Assembly (NCBI RefSeq): GCF_907165205.1 | Contig: NC_058196.1 | Location: 26,764,501 to 26,828,500, forward strand | Source: Coccinella septempunctata | Lineage: Eukaryota > Arthropoda > Insecta > Coleoptera > Coccinellidae | Direction: 5' to 3' | DNA length: 64,000 bases | In this document: positions 49,608-61,602 of the stretch, one piece after another | How the letters are laid out: every line of letters begins with the position of its first letter | Position numbering within the stretch: position 1 is the first letter of the stretch | Program-made: the position numbers and the translations under genes | The notes under the pieces: generated by a model | Seen by the model: only the letters and a program-made list of their open reading frames with translations | The model's database searches: none | Told to the model about the DNA's origin: nothing

Positions 49608-49642
49608 TCTACTAATATTATGTTCTACATAATATTAGTAGA
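49608..49642. repeat. Perfect 16-bp inverted repeat with 3-bp loop
   Basis: TCTACTAATATTATGT, a three-base spacer (tct), then its exact reverse complement. A cruciform or RNA hairpin could form. It is not followed by a T-run that would suggest a bacterial terminator, and the context is eukaryotic. Confidence 0.85.
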
Positions 49643-51029
49643 TGATGTGGTGATACAGCCTAATGTAAATAAATTGTTTCAAGGGAATAAAAGTGTAATA
49701 ATGACTCCTCAAAATAAAATTTTTTTAATCAAATTTGATTTCTTTTTCATATTCAATCATAAGTGACTAACAAGGATAATGTACATATATTAAATATTTC
49801 GTGAAAATTTTTAGGAGCTACTGAACCGGAGGTTTATTACAGAAAAGACTTTTAAAAGTAGCAAGTTTATAGTTGGCATATAAAATATTAATATTAATAT
49901 CAATAGAATTTGAATGGGTTATTGATAAACATCGGGATCTCAATGGAAGTATTTTTCGAAATATAAACTCGTAATTTCTATTTCTATTGATGATTTGGGG
50001 GGGGGGCATAATTTAATATTTGAAATACTCGTAGGCTTTATAAATTTTTTCGAAGGTCAACTTTCTACACCTGTATCTCCCAGAACTGCGTTGCTGAATC
50101 AAACAGACTAAACAGCATTGACAATATTATCAATATTATTATTGATAGAAAATTTTTGGTTTCTCCCCGATTATGCCATTCATTTTCATTAAAAATCAGA
50201 ACAATTTAATAGGATCACGCTGGATCTCGCAGGTCACATGGCGTGAATCCGTGGCACAAAGCAAGATGCGAAGAACATATTTCGCAGACGTCATCGTCCA
50301 GCTCGACAAATGCAAAACAGGAATCTCCCCAAACTTTCAACGCAGTATAAATGCTAATTGTCCCCGATTTCGTCGCCCGCGAACAGTTCATTTCCTCTGT
50401 TTACAGCAGATAAAGTTCGGACCCGCGAGTATGATTCATTGCCCTAGCAATGGCCGGAAAAAAACCACCCCTTCAGGACGCTGTCCATCCCCATCGCACG
50501 TCCCTACAGGTGCGGCGCGGCTGCGACGTTTAGGATGTGAGAGGGTGCTCACCGTTGGTCAACGGGGGTATAAACAACCCTTCCATCGATGGCTGCTCGG
50601 TGTGCGGCCTTAGCCGAAGACCGGTCGCATCTCATGATCCCTCTTTAATGGACACAGATAATTGCCGGCCGCAAAGAATTAATATATTATGAGGGTGTTT
50701 TGAATTATGGCAGCATCGGCTGAATTCCAAATTTATATTGAACAGATGACGCTTGTTACGCAGTCGTTCCTGGCTCGGAAAGAGAGGCTTGTTCATGTCA
50801 CTCCCGCATATTGAAAGGTGGTGGGTACTGGGTTACGTTTTTTTTTATGAAATATGACCGATCTGGTGGTACAAGGTGCCTTTTTCTGGAAGCGCAGGCA
50901 TAGCCCCATTGATCTTTATATTTATACCGAGCCAGACTTAATGATAATAATGAATTCTTCTCTGTGAATAAGAATATAATTAATATAGTCCATTCGCTTT
51001 CATAAAAGCAATCGGTTTGCGGGATCTCA

Positions 51030-51697
51030 TTCGATCTGTGCTCGATTTGAAAATGATGTAGACGAATTTTTACTATGGATGATATCTTGGGTACATTTCT
51101 ACGATCCAGAAACAAAGAAACAATCGATGGAATGGCGGCACTCTGGTTCTCTAGGACCTAAGAAGTTTCTTGTCCAAAAATGTGCTGGAAAAGTTCTTGC
51201 TTCAATTTTTTGGGATTGCCATGAAGTAATCATGATTAATTTTTTGGATAAGGGTAGAACAATAACCGGAGATTACTATTCGACATTACTGACCGCTCTA
51301 CGGAAAAAATCAAAGAGAAAAGACGCGGAAAGCTATACAAAGGTGTTTAGTTTTTGCAGGACAATGCCCCTGCACACAAATCTAATGATGACATGCAAAA
51401 AATTATTGATTATGGGGTTTGAATCACTAGAACACCCCTCTTATTCACCAGATTTTGCTCCATCCGACTATCATTTCTTTCCTTAACAGAAAAAAAGTTT
51501 AAAAGGTCGTAAATTTTCTTCCAACGAGGAGGTAATAAATGCCGTGGAGGTATGGTTTGCAGAGCAAGAAGAAACATACGTCTCGAGACGTAATAATGTA
51601 TCAAATTAAGAGGAGAATATATTGAGTAATAAAATAATTTGACATTGAAATTTTGTTTGGTTCTATAGTAGGCTAACAATTGTTCAATATATCCTCG
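51030..51697 (+). mobile_element. 5'-truncated mariner element, copy 2
   Basis: The right end matches the other two copies (ggctaacaattgttcaatat, ending cctcg) and is followed by TA. The left end is missing: similarity starts only near 51030, within the transposase before its first catalytic block. The plus frame 51079-51486 carries VHFYDPETKKQSMEW, GDYYSTLL and SPDFAPSDYHFFP, the last including the third aspartate region. A frameshift damages the block around the second aspartate (frame reads FCRTMPLHTN) and a TAA follows FFP. The left truncation removes the first terminal repeat, so it cannot be mobilised. Confidence 0.88.
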
Positions 51698-51699
51698 TA

Positions 51700-53375
51700 T
51701 GTAAACATTTCAGACATTCTTCAACTGCGAAAAACTACCGCGAAAGTTGAATTTGTCGCCCTTTTCACATCAGTATCCTTTGGCCCGAATAAACCTCCCA
51801 CCAAGAGCAATATTTGTCCCTACCAATTCACATATGACTTCCGTGAGCTCGCACCTAATAAATGAAAATTTATGATCCCTTTTCTGCTGGTTGGTCGCCT
51901 TTATCCTCTTCTTTCGGGTTGCCAACGAATGCAAGCCGCGCTCAGACTTTGTCTCACGCCGCGATATTAATTGCTCGTCTATAAATTTTGGCACAGGTCC
52001 TGGTCACTTGTACAGGAAAATGTCCGCGATTTCAATTGGGCATGACTGGAATAATTGCCGGGGACAGTTCTGGATCGATATCTTTAGCGCAGACAAAAAC
52101 TGCGAGTTTCAATGGCGATTAAGATTGATGGTGGGGGTCAAAAGTGATGGCATAAAATTAAGGAACTAAACACTTTCGACCCTGGACTCAGATCAGAAAT
52201 TATCCAAAAAAAATTGAGGATATAAAGGGTTTTTGACTTTTACCAACACTACTCTTTGCTCTACGTGTCAAATCTACCCTATCTGTGATCGGTGTTAACC
52301 TCACTTTTGTCAAACTGACGTGAATAGATAGTGTGAATAATGTGGGAAGTACCTATATTGTTTTAAAATCATTGAGACTTCCAAGCATATCTACACAGAT
52401 CTACGATGTCATTTTCCAATATTTCAGGAGCCTTGAGAAGAATTTCCATTTTCATTTTTCCTACGCGCCCTCCAACAACCGAGTACGTTTTCCCGGACTG
52501 CAATAATTCAACCTGTGCCTCTTAAATCACAGCTCAAAGTGGTCCGTCTGACACGAGAAAAAAATTATTCGAACAGTTCGAAAACTTCAACAAACATCTC
52601 GAATAAATCACAGTTTTCCTACGTCTCTAAAAGTGAATTTCGAGGTAAAGTTTGGACGGGGAAACTCTGAGCATTCTCGCCAGATTTGGATCTTATTCAT
52701 ACAATATCATTGGTGCGATAAAATTGAGTGTATCGAATTGTATTCACAAGAATACATTTTATCCAGATTGAAAACAGAAATTACCCAATCTTCACTGGGT
52801 TCAGTTGTTTTCCGCTACACGTGTTTCGTTATAATGAAGCATCTTCAGGTTGCTCAAATTTTTTATTCAGGTTTTTCTCAGTATCGTTACATATTCAAAT
52901 TTTAACATGTTTCCAACTATGAGAACTAAGGGGTGGGTGTAAAATTCAACTTGGAATAGACACAACAAGCAACAATCGTCGAAATCGAGTTCAAACATGG
53001 AGATTGGGTTGTGGCAACCGACCAACATACGTACACATCCGCGTATAGCTAAATCAACCTAATCTGTTTATCTGGGTCTCATCTAAACTTTGCCATTTCA
53101 CTGCTACTATCTCAAAACCCGGTTGTCCTTCGGGATCTGAACCCTAACACGGTTTGGGACTGGGTTTTCGGCCGAAAGCCGGTATCTTTAATACGTGCAG
53201 GGAGATTTTATATCGTATCAAGCGATGCGATGGGGATTGAAAGCGAATTTAGTGGTTGCGAAGAAAGATCAGGATGTTTCAACGGAATTTATTTATTTGG
53301 TATTTTGCAGGGGCCTAAATAATCCAGGAAACAATCACTGAAGGGGGAGAATGAGCGGAGAGTAAATCTTCGATA
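51700..53375. other. Enhancer-like island, then non-coding DNA
   Basis: Positions 51700-52180 and 52960-53290 are complex and moderately GC. Overlapping frames on both strands (51770-51994, 51891-52169) lack motifs. No gene is supported. Confidence 0.35.
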
Positions 53376-54068
53376 TACAGGGTGAGTCTTTGGCTCGTAC
53401 AAATATTTTAACAGTAGAGTCTTGAGGTTGAAAGAAACACTTTTTTCCTCTACCATTTTTTTCCTAATTGGTTCGCGGTTCAAAAGATACAGGCTCTGTA
53501 AAAACCATAAAAGAATGTTATAGTTTTATCTCACACACGGTTTTATCGAATGGAATGAATTTCGGAATATAGTTTTTCATTTATTTGATTAATCTTTTTC
53601 GAACTCAAGATATCACCCTTCAGTTTTCTCATTATGACCATAAGGATCATAAAAATATCAAAAATTCAAAGAACCCAACTCTTGAAACTAAGTTAAGTGC
53701 TATCTAATGAATATTTGAATGTTTTGTAAAATAAAAGTATTCTTCATATTTTTTTCATATAATGCACCGTTTTCGAATAATTTGATGTTCAAAAAATCAA
53801 AAAGTATCTGTGAACTTTGAAAAATTGAGTACTTTGGCTGAATACAACTCTGTTTAAGAGGTCCACCTGATTTGTGTCACAGATTTATCTAGTTATTCTG
53901 AAGCTTATCTTGTTTTTCCAGGGATGGCATAACTCATCATAAAAATTTAAAATGGCTATATCTTTGTATCAGGGCCGAATTGGAAAAAATGGTAAAGGAA
54001 AAAAGTGTTTCTTTGGACCTCAAGAATCTACTGTTAAAAAATTTGTACGAGCCGAAGACTCACCTTCT
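53376..54068 (+). mobile_element. Family-1 inverted-repeat element, complete copy B
   Basis: The most complete copy of family 1, about 690 bp. The left end TACAGGGTGAGTCTTTGGCT and the right end (agccgaagactcacc) are inverted repeats extending about 100 bp, through gtacaaatattttaacagtaga, then a T-rich segment and accattttt. The interior carries tctcattatgaccat, atgcaccgttttcgaataat and gctatctaatgaatatttga, shared with the other copies. No transposase gene is present, so it would depend on another element. Confidence 0.82.
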
Positions 54069-54199
54069 ACATACTTTATTGAGGTTATCTTTGTCAGTTT
54101 GCAAAAAGGTTTACTACTAGAAAGAGAAGATTTCAATTCAAAATAGTATTTCCTGGTACTTTTTCTTCAATTTTTGACAAGCATTTCTACTTCGCTCCA

Positions 54200-54302
54200 G
54201 TTACAGGAACCTGAAAAAATGGTGTGAGAAAAGAATGTTTCTTTTGACCTGAAGAATTTACTGTTAACATATTTGTACGAGTCAAAGGCCCACTGTGTAT
54301 AA
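54200..54302 (+). mobile_element. Family-1 solo terminal repeat
   Basis: A lone copy of the right terminal repeat (aaaaaatggtgtgagaaaag, tttcttttgacctgaagaat, tttgtacgagtcaaaggccc), 130 bp beyond copy B. It may be a remnant of a tandem or nested insertion. Confidence 0.65.
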
Positions 54303-54899
54303 GATTGGAAATTCTTCGAAATTTCGACTTTCTCCTGTACGTTAATAGCAGTTTTTGAAGTAGGATAAAACACTAAATCGAGATTTCTAAACCTTCATCT
54401 CACTTAATTAGTGACTTTCAGTAGGCTAAGCCGAGAGGCCATTTTAAACGGCCGTTATTCACGCTAAAGATAAATCAAAATTAATTTGATTAACATTGGG
54501 ATTATTCAAATGTCAGCCTTATATCAGGCTTCCGATTATAAGAGAGATACAATCAGAAATATATCACATCATTCCGGCAGTGTATAAAATTTGGTATTTA
54601 TACAGGAAGATCCCACAGATTATCAAGATTTTCTTTCAATTTAGGTAACTTTTACCGTTTCGTGAAACATATATTCGAAGAACATGAGTTATTAGATTGT
54701 TTTCTTAATATTTTCCTTCATTTTACTGGATCGTGAAAGCAATTCAGATATTGTGGAAAAATTATAATGTAATAATGTCATTTCCTTCGAAAATTCAATT
54801 TTGTCGTTTTTTGGTTGATTGAGTTAGTGGAATTTTTCTAAGAATTAATTGACAACTCCTCCGTTCCAGAGATGAAAATAGAACAAAGTCGAAACTCAC
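54303..54899. other. AT-rich DNA
   Basis: No gene or repeat is recognised. It would be intron on the minus strand if the first exon at 54900 is real. Confidence 0.3.
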
Positions 54900-55090
54900 C
54901 AAAAATAACGATATTAATCACACAAAAAAAAAACAAAAACCACAATTGAACTTCAAACACAAAACAAAGGCACAAACGTTGTATAATCACCACACAACAA
55001 AACTAGTAAACTTCTTAATGAAGCGTCACCGGCTGGGATACAATAAAAGCTCATGTGCTCGTGGTTCTTCAGTTAACCGGAGACTAATTT
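54900..55090 (-). other. Possible non-coding first exon (minus strand)
   Basis: On the minus strand the sequence runs through a T/G-rich leader-like segment to a strong donor (TTTTTG|GTGAGTTTCG). The only ATG in it opens a frame of about 33 codons that stops before the donor, so it would be an untranslated first exon with an upstream ORF. It lies upstream of the candidate exons at 39112, 30465, 24684 and 15783 on the same strand. The transcription start is not defined. Confidence 0.18.
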
Positions 55091-56734
55091 AATTCTTTTG
55101 AGCTTTACCGCACTCAGATTCGAACCTAGGGCAATCGAGAGGGGGAGGGGTCCTAGCTATGGGCTCTGATAAAACTCGGGGCCCATTTGAAGCCCATAGA
55201 GGGTCGCCGATAGGACCGTCTATCAGAAAGAGGGGAAAGGACCAATCGCTGTTAGGATTTAGGGACTTTTGTCAGGATAATCGTCTACTCTCCGAGGCAT
55301 GTTTGTTTGCCATGCGAGAAGTGATGTTCGAATTGTTGTCCGATAGCATTTCTACCTGGTTTTAATGAGGAGAGAATAAAGTTATAATTATGTTCCTCAA
55401 AAGGGCCAATTCATCTTCTGGACCGAAAACGGAACTGACGGGCGTTCTGGAGGTATTTCTTTGTGCGGATGGGCTTCGATTATTATTCAACGTGTAATTT
55501 ATGTGGTATCGCATGCAATTTCGAGGGTGCATGTAATTTTTCGTGAGAGTGCATCGGTGAAACCGAATATTTCCTTGAGGTTTTGTGCCTTTGTTGGATG
55601 TAAGGTCGTATTCATCCTCCGTGGAATGATAATTCATCGAATTACTTCTTGCGGTTTGCCATCGGAAGCTGAATTAGATTCGATTTTATCCGAGGGATAA
55701 ATTTTTCCAACTCAGATTGAATTGAAAAATTTAATATAAGAATATCTTTTGAAAGAGTAAAAAATATTCATAATTAAATATAGCCCAAACAGATCAACCC
55801 ATTATTCATTTATTTTTACTATTTATATTTGAATTAAACATTTATTGATCAAGAAGAGAGTTCATTTCATCATCTCAAATCTGTGTTGATTTTTTCAGAT
55901 TTTATGGAGTATATCCCAATTAGCCAGACCATCGTAAAAAAATTGTAAAATAACAAATTTTTTTCCGGGAAAACCCTAAACATTTGTGTAAAGTGAAATA
56001 GTGTTGAAACTATCCTAATCTAAAATTTTTATTAGGTATTAGCGAGGTTAACAAATGCATTCTAGCAAATATCTCGAGAATTCTTTCAGAATTATGTATT
56101 CTGCTTTTTTCAACTGATAAAACAGAATATATAGATACTCTATTTCAATCATTTCTGAGCCTTCTGTTGGAAATATGTGGACTTGAATATTATAATAGCT
56201 TGGCAACAATTTTTTTGACTTGACCTCTGCCGATAGGTTGGAGTTTAAGATACTCAAACGAAAAACCGTACAGCGTTAGTCAATTATGTATATAAATGTT
56301 CAATCTGGAAAAAACGCATTTGAGAACTTTATATCTGACAACGAATCTGAAAAAAACCATTTGGATACTTCTCATTTGAATATAGTGACGACGACAATGT
56401 CTGCAAATTGAATTGAATTGCATATTGATTTACATATATATAAGAAAATATTATTTTAGTTATCATACAGGGTTAGGCATAAGTCTGAAGAAAATTAATA
56501 TTTCTTGAAGCAAAAACTCAAAATGAATACGCTAAAACCCGTAAATAGATTTTTAAACAATTATTATTTTGCGCCAATAAAATTAAGCGTTTTTCTTCTA
56601 ACACTTGTCGACAACCCCATCCAACTTTGGCTTTTGAAATCTTTTTTATTGATTTAAAATCACAAACATTTTGTGGTTATCAATATTAAATTAATAGTTT
56701 TTCATTCAACAACTTGGAAACACGTTGACTGAGA
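55091..56734. other. GC-richer island then AT-rich DNA
   Basis: Positions 55100-55690 are complex, with long frames on both strands (minus 55362-55637 about 91 codons, plus 55461-55700) that show no recognised motif. A repeat end TACAGGGTTAGGCATAAG is at 56466; its partner was not found. The rest is AT-rich. Confidence 0.35.
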
Positions 56735-57373
56735 AACACTTTTTTATGTTATCATTTTTTCCGAATCGACTCGGTTTAAAAGATACAGGCTGTTGAATAA
56801 CCATAAAAAAATATCATTTTGTGTTCTATCCCACAAACGGTTTTATCGAATGAAATAAATTTCGGAATATAGTTTTTCATTTATTTGATCAATATTTTTC
56901 GAACACAGGATGTCACCCACGTCTTTAAGTTTTCTCATTATGACCATTACGTACCATAAAATTACCAAAAATTCAAAGAAGCCAACTTTTGAAACTGAAT
57001 TGGACGCTATCTAATGAATATTTGAACGTTTTGTAAAATAAAAGTATTCTTCATATTTTCTCGTACAATGCGCCGTTTTCGAGTAATTTGATGTCCAAAA
57101 ATTGAAAAGTATCTGTGAAATTTGAGAAATTGAGTACTTTGGCTGAAAACAACTTTGTTTGAAAGATCCACAGATGTGTAGTATCACAAATTTAGCTAGT
57201 TATTCTACAGGTATTTTGTTTCTCCAGGGGTGGCATAACTGATTATAAAAATTCAAAATGGCTCTATATTTTCATCAGGGCCGAATGGAAAAAAATGGTA
57301 TAGAAAAAATGGGTTTCTTTTGACCTCAAGAATCTACTGTTAAATTTTGTACGAGTCAGAGACTCACCCTGTA
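56735..57373 (+). mobile_element. Family-1 element, left-truncated copy C
   Basis: Closely matches copies B and D. The left end begins inside the terminal repeat (gaaacactttttt) and lacks TACAGGGTG. The right end is intact (gagtcagagactcaccctgta). The interior has ccgaatcgactcggtttaaa, acggttttatcgaatgaaat and gcgccgttttcgagtaattt. Confidence 0.8.
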
Positions 57374-58113
57374 TCTAAATTTTTTTAACTTATCTTCGGG
57401 ACACCTTTATAAGTACCAAAGTCATAGAATGTGAGATTTTCAGTGGTGAGTTCGAAGAATAATCAATAAATAATTTTCCTTCGCACATAAGGCCAACAAA
57501 TCACTCGAGCACTTTTACGTCCACCTATTGGCTCCCACAAAATAATTAGATTGCATTTTTTCAGGCGTTTTAACAATACAGAAACAGGTTTTTATTTATG
57601 TCCAGATAACCGGCCTCAACCGCTCGGACCTCTTACGAAATAGATTTTTCTATTACCGACCGATTGGGCAAGTCTTTATTTAAACGCTGACTATTCCTCA
57701 TCTTGTCAACGATATATCTTCTTGATATATTCGGTTAGATAAAAAGTCCGAACGAATGCTACGCGACGCACCGCCAAACTGTTGAAAGCATGCGTGGGTT
57801 CTAAATTAAAAATGTTTTAATTTTTTTTTTGTATTCGAACGAAAGCATGTTTATTAATGAGTTTATCTATCCGGCGATGACCTAAGCACCGGGTAGATTT
57901 TGAATTTGTGATAATGAAGCTGTTTAATTAAACGAACAATCCGATCTTATTTATTTTTCAAGCGTTCATTCGCATGACCAAAAAAAAAATTTATTTCATA
58001 AAAAATTTACAACACAGATTTTTTTTTTGTGTTAATTGTATTCTTTTACTGACTGAAAATCAATGTTGAAATAAAAATATGAAGCAACTCAGGAATTACT
58101 TCAACAAAGAATA
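57374..58113. other. Non-coding DNA between two family-1 copies
   Basis: Positions 57480-57920 are somewhat complex (enhancer-like); the remainder is AT-rich. No gene is supported. Confidence 0.35.
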
Positions 58114-58685
58114 TACAGGGTGAGTCATCGACTCGTACAAATATTTGGTCGAAAGGTCGAAAGAAAAACTTTTTTCCTTCACCATTTTTTTCGAATCGGC
58201 TCGGTTTAAAAGATCCAGGCTGTCGATAAAACAGGAAAAAACATTATTTTTAGTTATATCTCCCAAACGCTTCGATCGAATGAAATGAATTTCGGAATAT
58301 AGTTTCTCATTTATTTGATCAATATTTTTCGAACACAAGATATCACCCACGTCTTCCAGTTTTCTCATTATGAGTATTAGGTACCATAAAAATACCAAAT
58401 ATTCAGAAAACCGAACACTTGAAACTAAGTTAGACGCGATTTAATGAATATTTAAACGTTTTGTGAAATAAATGAATTCTTCATATTTTCTAGTATAATG
58501 AATTCGTTTTCGAATAATTTGATGTTCAAAAAATCAAAAAGTATCTCTGAAATTAGAAAAATTTGGTACTTTGGAAGAATATAACTTTCTTTAAAAGATC
58601 CACAGATGTGTAATGTAACAGATTTAGCTAGTTATTCTGGAGATAATTTTGTTTTTCCAGGGGTGGCACAGCTTATTTTAAAAAT
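58114..58685 (+). mobile_element. Family-1 element, right-truncated copy D
   Basis: Begins TACAGGGTGAGTCATCGACT preceded by TA and follows copies B and C through gtggcacagcttattttaaa, where similarity ends before the right terminal repeat. The minus-strand frame at 58096-58398 is repeat-derived; homologous frames in the other copies are broken. Confidence 0.8.
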
Positions 58686-59929
58686 GATTACTTTCAATTT
58701 AATATAACTCAAAAACCCATATTGATATATTCTTCCAATACGAGAAAACATTGAAGAAAGTACATACTCAGAAATAGGTTCATGTCCTTTTATGTTTGAG
58801 AGCCTCGCTAATCTAAGTTATGTTCTTTTTTCTCTTCTGATTTCTTCATCATTGTCATTGTTATTTGTTTAAATTTAGAATACGGCACTTTTGTTATGAA
58901 TATTTGTAACTAAGTTGAGAACACTAATTTGGGTGTTTAATCACCTGTTTGTGTTCCATTTCGGGAAATAAATAAATAAATGAATAAATTTCAAACAACA
59001 AGTACCTACAATTGAAATTCAATTAACTTCTTCCAAGTTATTCATTATAAGCTGTTGCTTAAATTTATTTTTGTCAAGGGAGTTTTTTGTTTCTTCTGAT
59101 AATCACAGAAACTGGGCTTTCTTGACAGAAAATGAGGGTAATTCAAAATCGATTGAAGGGTTTCAGGGTTTTCAGTTATTGGTTGAAGAAATATCAATTA
59201 AATTCCAGAGTTACGCTCATAAGTCATAGAAAAGCGACTATTCCTGAGTTATTCAAAAAAAATTAACAGAAAATCGATCTGTATCGTTTCCTCGTTTGTA
59301 GAACCACTTTCAGATAATTAAAGATCGCGTCGCTGGATGCTACCAATTACAGACCAATGGCACCGTTCTCGGTGAGGCGTTGAGGAACGGTCGCAAACAG
59401 GTTCCTACCCAAAAAGACCAATTTCTTCCACATAGTTTGTGGAAGTCCTTGACTCTGATTCTCAACATCCGCATATTTCGTTCTCTCGCCAGTCTCTGGA
59501 ACAGCAGCGAGCGCTGTTGCCCGATTACGAGAAATGACGCAACAACAGAAAAGGTACGAATTATTGTCGTCAAGGTCCTCTCCTCGATCCTTGGCGTTCT
59601 AGCAGAGAAGAGGTGTATTGTGTGCATGTACTGGGTATATTCGAGACTTGTTATTAACGGCGAACCCATTATAAATTCCTGATAGGGTTGTAGATTGAGG
59701 TAATGCGGACGTTATCGTTTAGTCATCTGCTTGAGCGCGAGGAAAAAGATTGTTAAGGAGATAATAAGTTTTTGTTTTGTTTTTCTGGAGTTAGCGGGTA
59801 ATTCAATCATGTGTGGCGTGTTGTTGGTTTAAGGAAAAAGTTCGAAGTCAGTTGATCCAAAGAAATAGGTACTCAAAAGGACATTTAAATAGGAAAAACC
59901 CAGTAGTTTGTAGCTGAAAAGATGTTTTT
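58686..59929. other. Non-coding DNA with a structured-looking island at 59330-59700
   Basis: Positions 59330-59700 are GC-richer, carry 100-codon frames on both strands and contain local inverted repeats (cttccacatagtttgtggaag). Neither frame is recognised. The rest is AT-rich. Confidence 0.35.
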
Positions 59930-60570
59930 GAATGTTGGTATATCATAACTTCGGAACCAGATGGGGTTATCACTATAGTGTAGAGAAGTTATTAGAGGAG
60001 GTTCTTAAGAATACGTAACACATTAAGATCTGCGATGATCTTTCTGAGATATACGCGCATCAGAAGTTGACCTTCGAATAATTTCCGAAAGAAATGGGGT
60101 CAGTTAAAAAATCGTCAACACGAAATGGTTGCATCGATGTCGATGAAATTACAAGATTTACCAATAAAAAAGTTGCTCTTTCAGAATATATATTACATTT
60201 AGATCTACGATGATTTCTCTGGGAGATACTAGAGTCGAAAATTGTCTTTCGAAAAATCCCGATAAAGATGACTTCAGTGAAAAATTCGTCAAGACCGAAC
60301 GGTTGCACCATGCTCTATGAAATTTCGAGATTTATTATTAAAAGAGTCCCTCTTTCAGAATATGTGTACCATTTAGATCTACCATGATATTTCTGGGATA
60401 TACGCGTGTCAAAAGTTGATCTTCGAATGATTTCCAAAATGATGGAGTCAGTTAAAAAATCTCCAAGAAGAAATGGTTGCAACAAGCACATTTAGATCTA
60501 CGATGATTTTTTGGGGATATACGCATGTCGAAACTCAACTTTCGAAAAATTCCCTTTTGTAGGTTAAACC
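59930..60570. repeat. Diverged ~175-bp tandem repeat, about 3.7 units
   Basis: The landmark agatct followed by a cgatgat-like string lies at 60026, 60201, 60375 and 60494: spacings of 175, 174 and a shortened 119. Each unit also carries a gatatac-like string, cttcgaaxxattxcc, cagttaaaaaat or a variant, gaxatggttgca and tctttcagaatat. Non-coding; the minus frame 60060-60311 spans two units. Confidence 0.8.
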
Positions 60571-60690
60571 GATTTTCAAGGGACTTTGACTAGGGAAAGA
60601 GAAATTTCCAAGAAGGCTTTACACTTTTTTTTAATTTTTAACTACAGGCCATTTCAGATCTTGGAAAAATTAATCAAAGCTAACCTATAA

Positions 60691-61602
60691 AGGGTGTCTG
60701 TAAACAAATGCGAAGGACTTAGGGAGATGATTCTTCGATGAAAAAAAGCAGGGGTAGTTCCTATAATTTTTTTTCGAAATCAACCCCCCTTCCAAGATAC
60801 AGCCTTTGGAAGGCGATAACTAGTTGACAGTTTTTAATTTTTTTTAAGGGTTCTGAAAAACACGGTGTCATAAAACCATACATAATATGAAGCACTAAGT
60901 GGATGTTACTCACACAATTTTTTAGATCTCATAACTTTATTATTAGGGGTTGAAAATAACAACCCCTTATAATTTTCTTTCAAAAATTGATTTCGTGGGA
61001 TAGATTTTCGAAAAATAAAATTCTCTTATGATTTCCCATTCGATTCTGGAGAAAAAAAGTCTCTTGCAAAATTTCGATAGAGGCGATACTTTTCTCGGAA
61101 TAAATAAAAACTTACAAGCACTATACGACGGTCTATGAGGCAGAGAGTTGATGCGTCTATTTTAGTGATCAGAACTGCTTGTAAGTCTTTATTTATTCCA
61201 AGAAAAGTATCGACTGTATCGAAATTTTGCAATAGACTTTTTTTTCTCCAGAATTGATTGAGAAACCAGAGAGAATTTTATTTTTCGAAAATCTATCCCA
61301 CGAAAACAATTATTGAAGGAAAATCATAAGGGGTTGGTTTTTTCAACCCCTAATAATGAAGTTATGAATTCTAAGAAAATTTTGTGAGTAACATCCACTA
61401 AGTGCTTCATATAATGTATAGTTTTATGGCTCAGTGTTTTTTAGAGCCCGTAAAAAAATTAAAAAATGGTCAACTCGTCATCAACTTCCAAAGGTTGTAT
61501 CTTGGAAGGGAGGTCGATTTCGAAAAAAATTTATAGGAACTACCCCTGCTTATTTTCATCGAGGAATCATCTCCCCAAGTCGCATTTGTTTACAGACACC
61601 CT
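60691..61602. mobile_element. 912-bp near-perfect palindromic element
   Basis: The left arm 60691-61120 is reverse-complementary to 61176-61602 by eye at about nine bases in ten, with a 55-bp loop. The outer ends are agggtgtctgtaaacaaatg and its complement; the inner ends are acttacaagca and tgcttgtaagt. Shared internal marks include gcaggggtagttcctataa, taacatccactaagtgcttc and attttcgaaaatctatccca. It encodes nothing convincing. It fits a foldback or long-inverted-repeat MITE; a transcript would form one long hairpin. Confidence 0.9.

Larger units (their letters stand above)
43056..51029. other. Long non-coding stretch with islands
   Basis: GC-richer islands lie at 43620-43900, 45740-46200, 46850-47230, 48060-48620, 49140-49400 and 50170-50640. 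AT-rich DNA lies between. A poly-G run is at 49990-50000. No gene is firmly supported. The 146-codon plus frame at 50173-50613 lies in an island and has no motif. A possible plus-strand terminal exon at 44719-44842 is listed separately. Confidence 0.35.

Noticed and set aside
50173..50613. 146-codon plus-strand frame
   Set aside because: No recognised motif, basic low-complexity composition at the end, and the block looks like a non-coding island; a minus-strand frame with an ATG at 50635 and a donor at 50553 is equally plausible and equally unsupported.
55115..55135. A tRNA-like B box (ggttcgaatc on the minus strand)
   Set aside because: No matching A box, anticodon arm or acceptor stem can be folded around it.
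58096..58398. 100-codon minus-strand frame
   Set aside because: It is inside family-1 copy D; the same region in copies A, B and C is broken by stops.
59340..59682. Frames of about 100 codons on both strands
   Set aside because: They overlap each other, neither has a motif, and local hairpins suggest a non-coding island.
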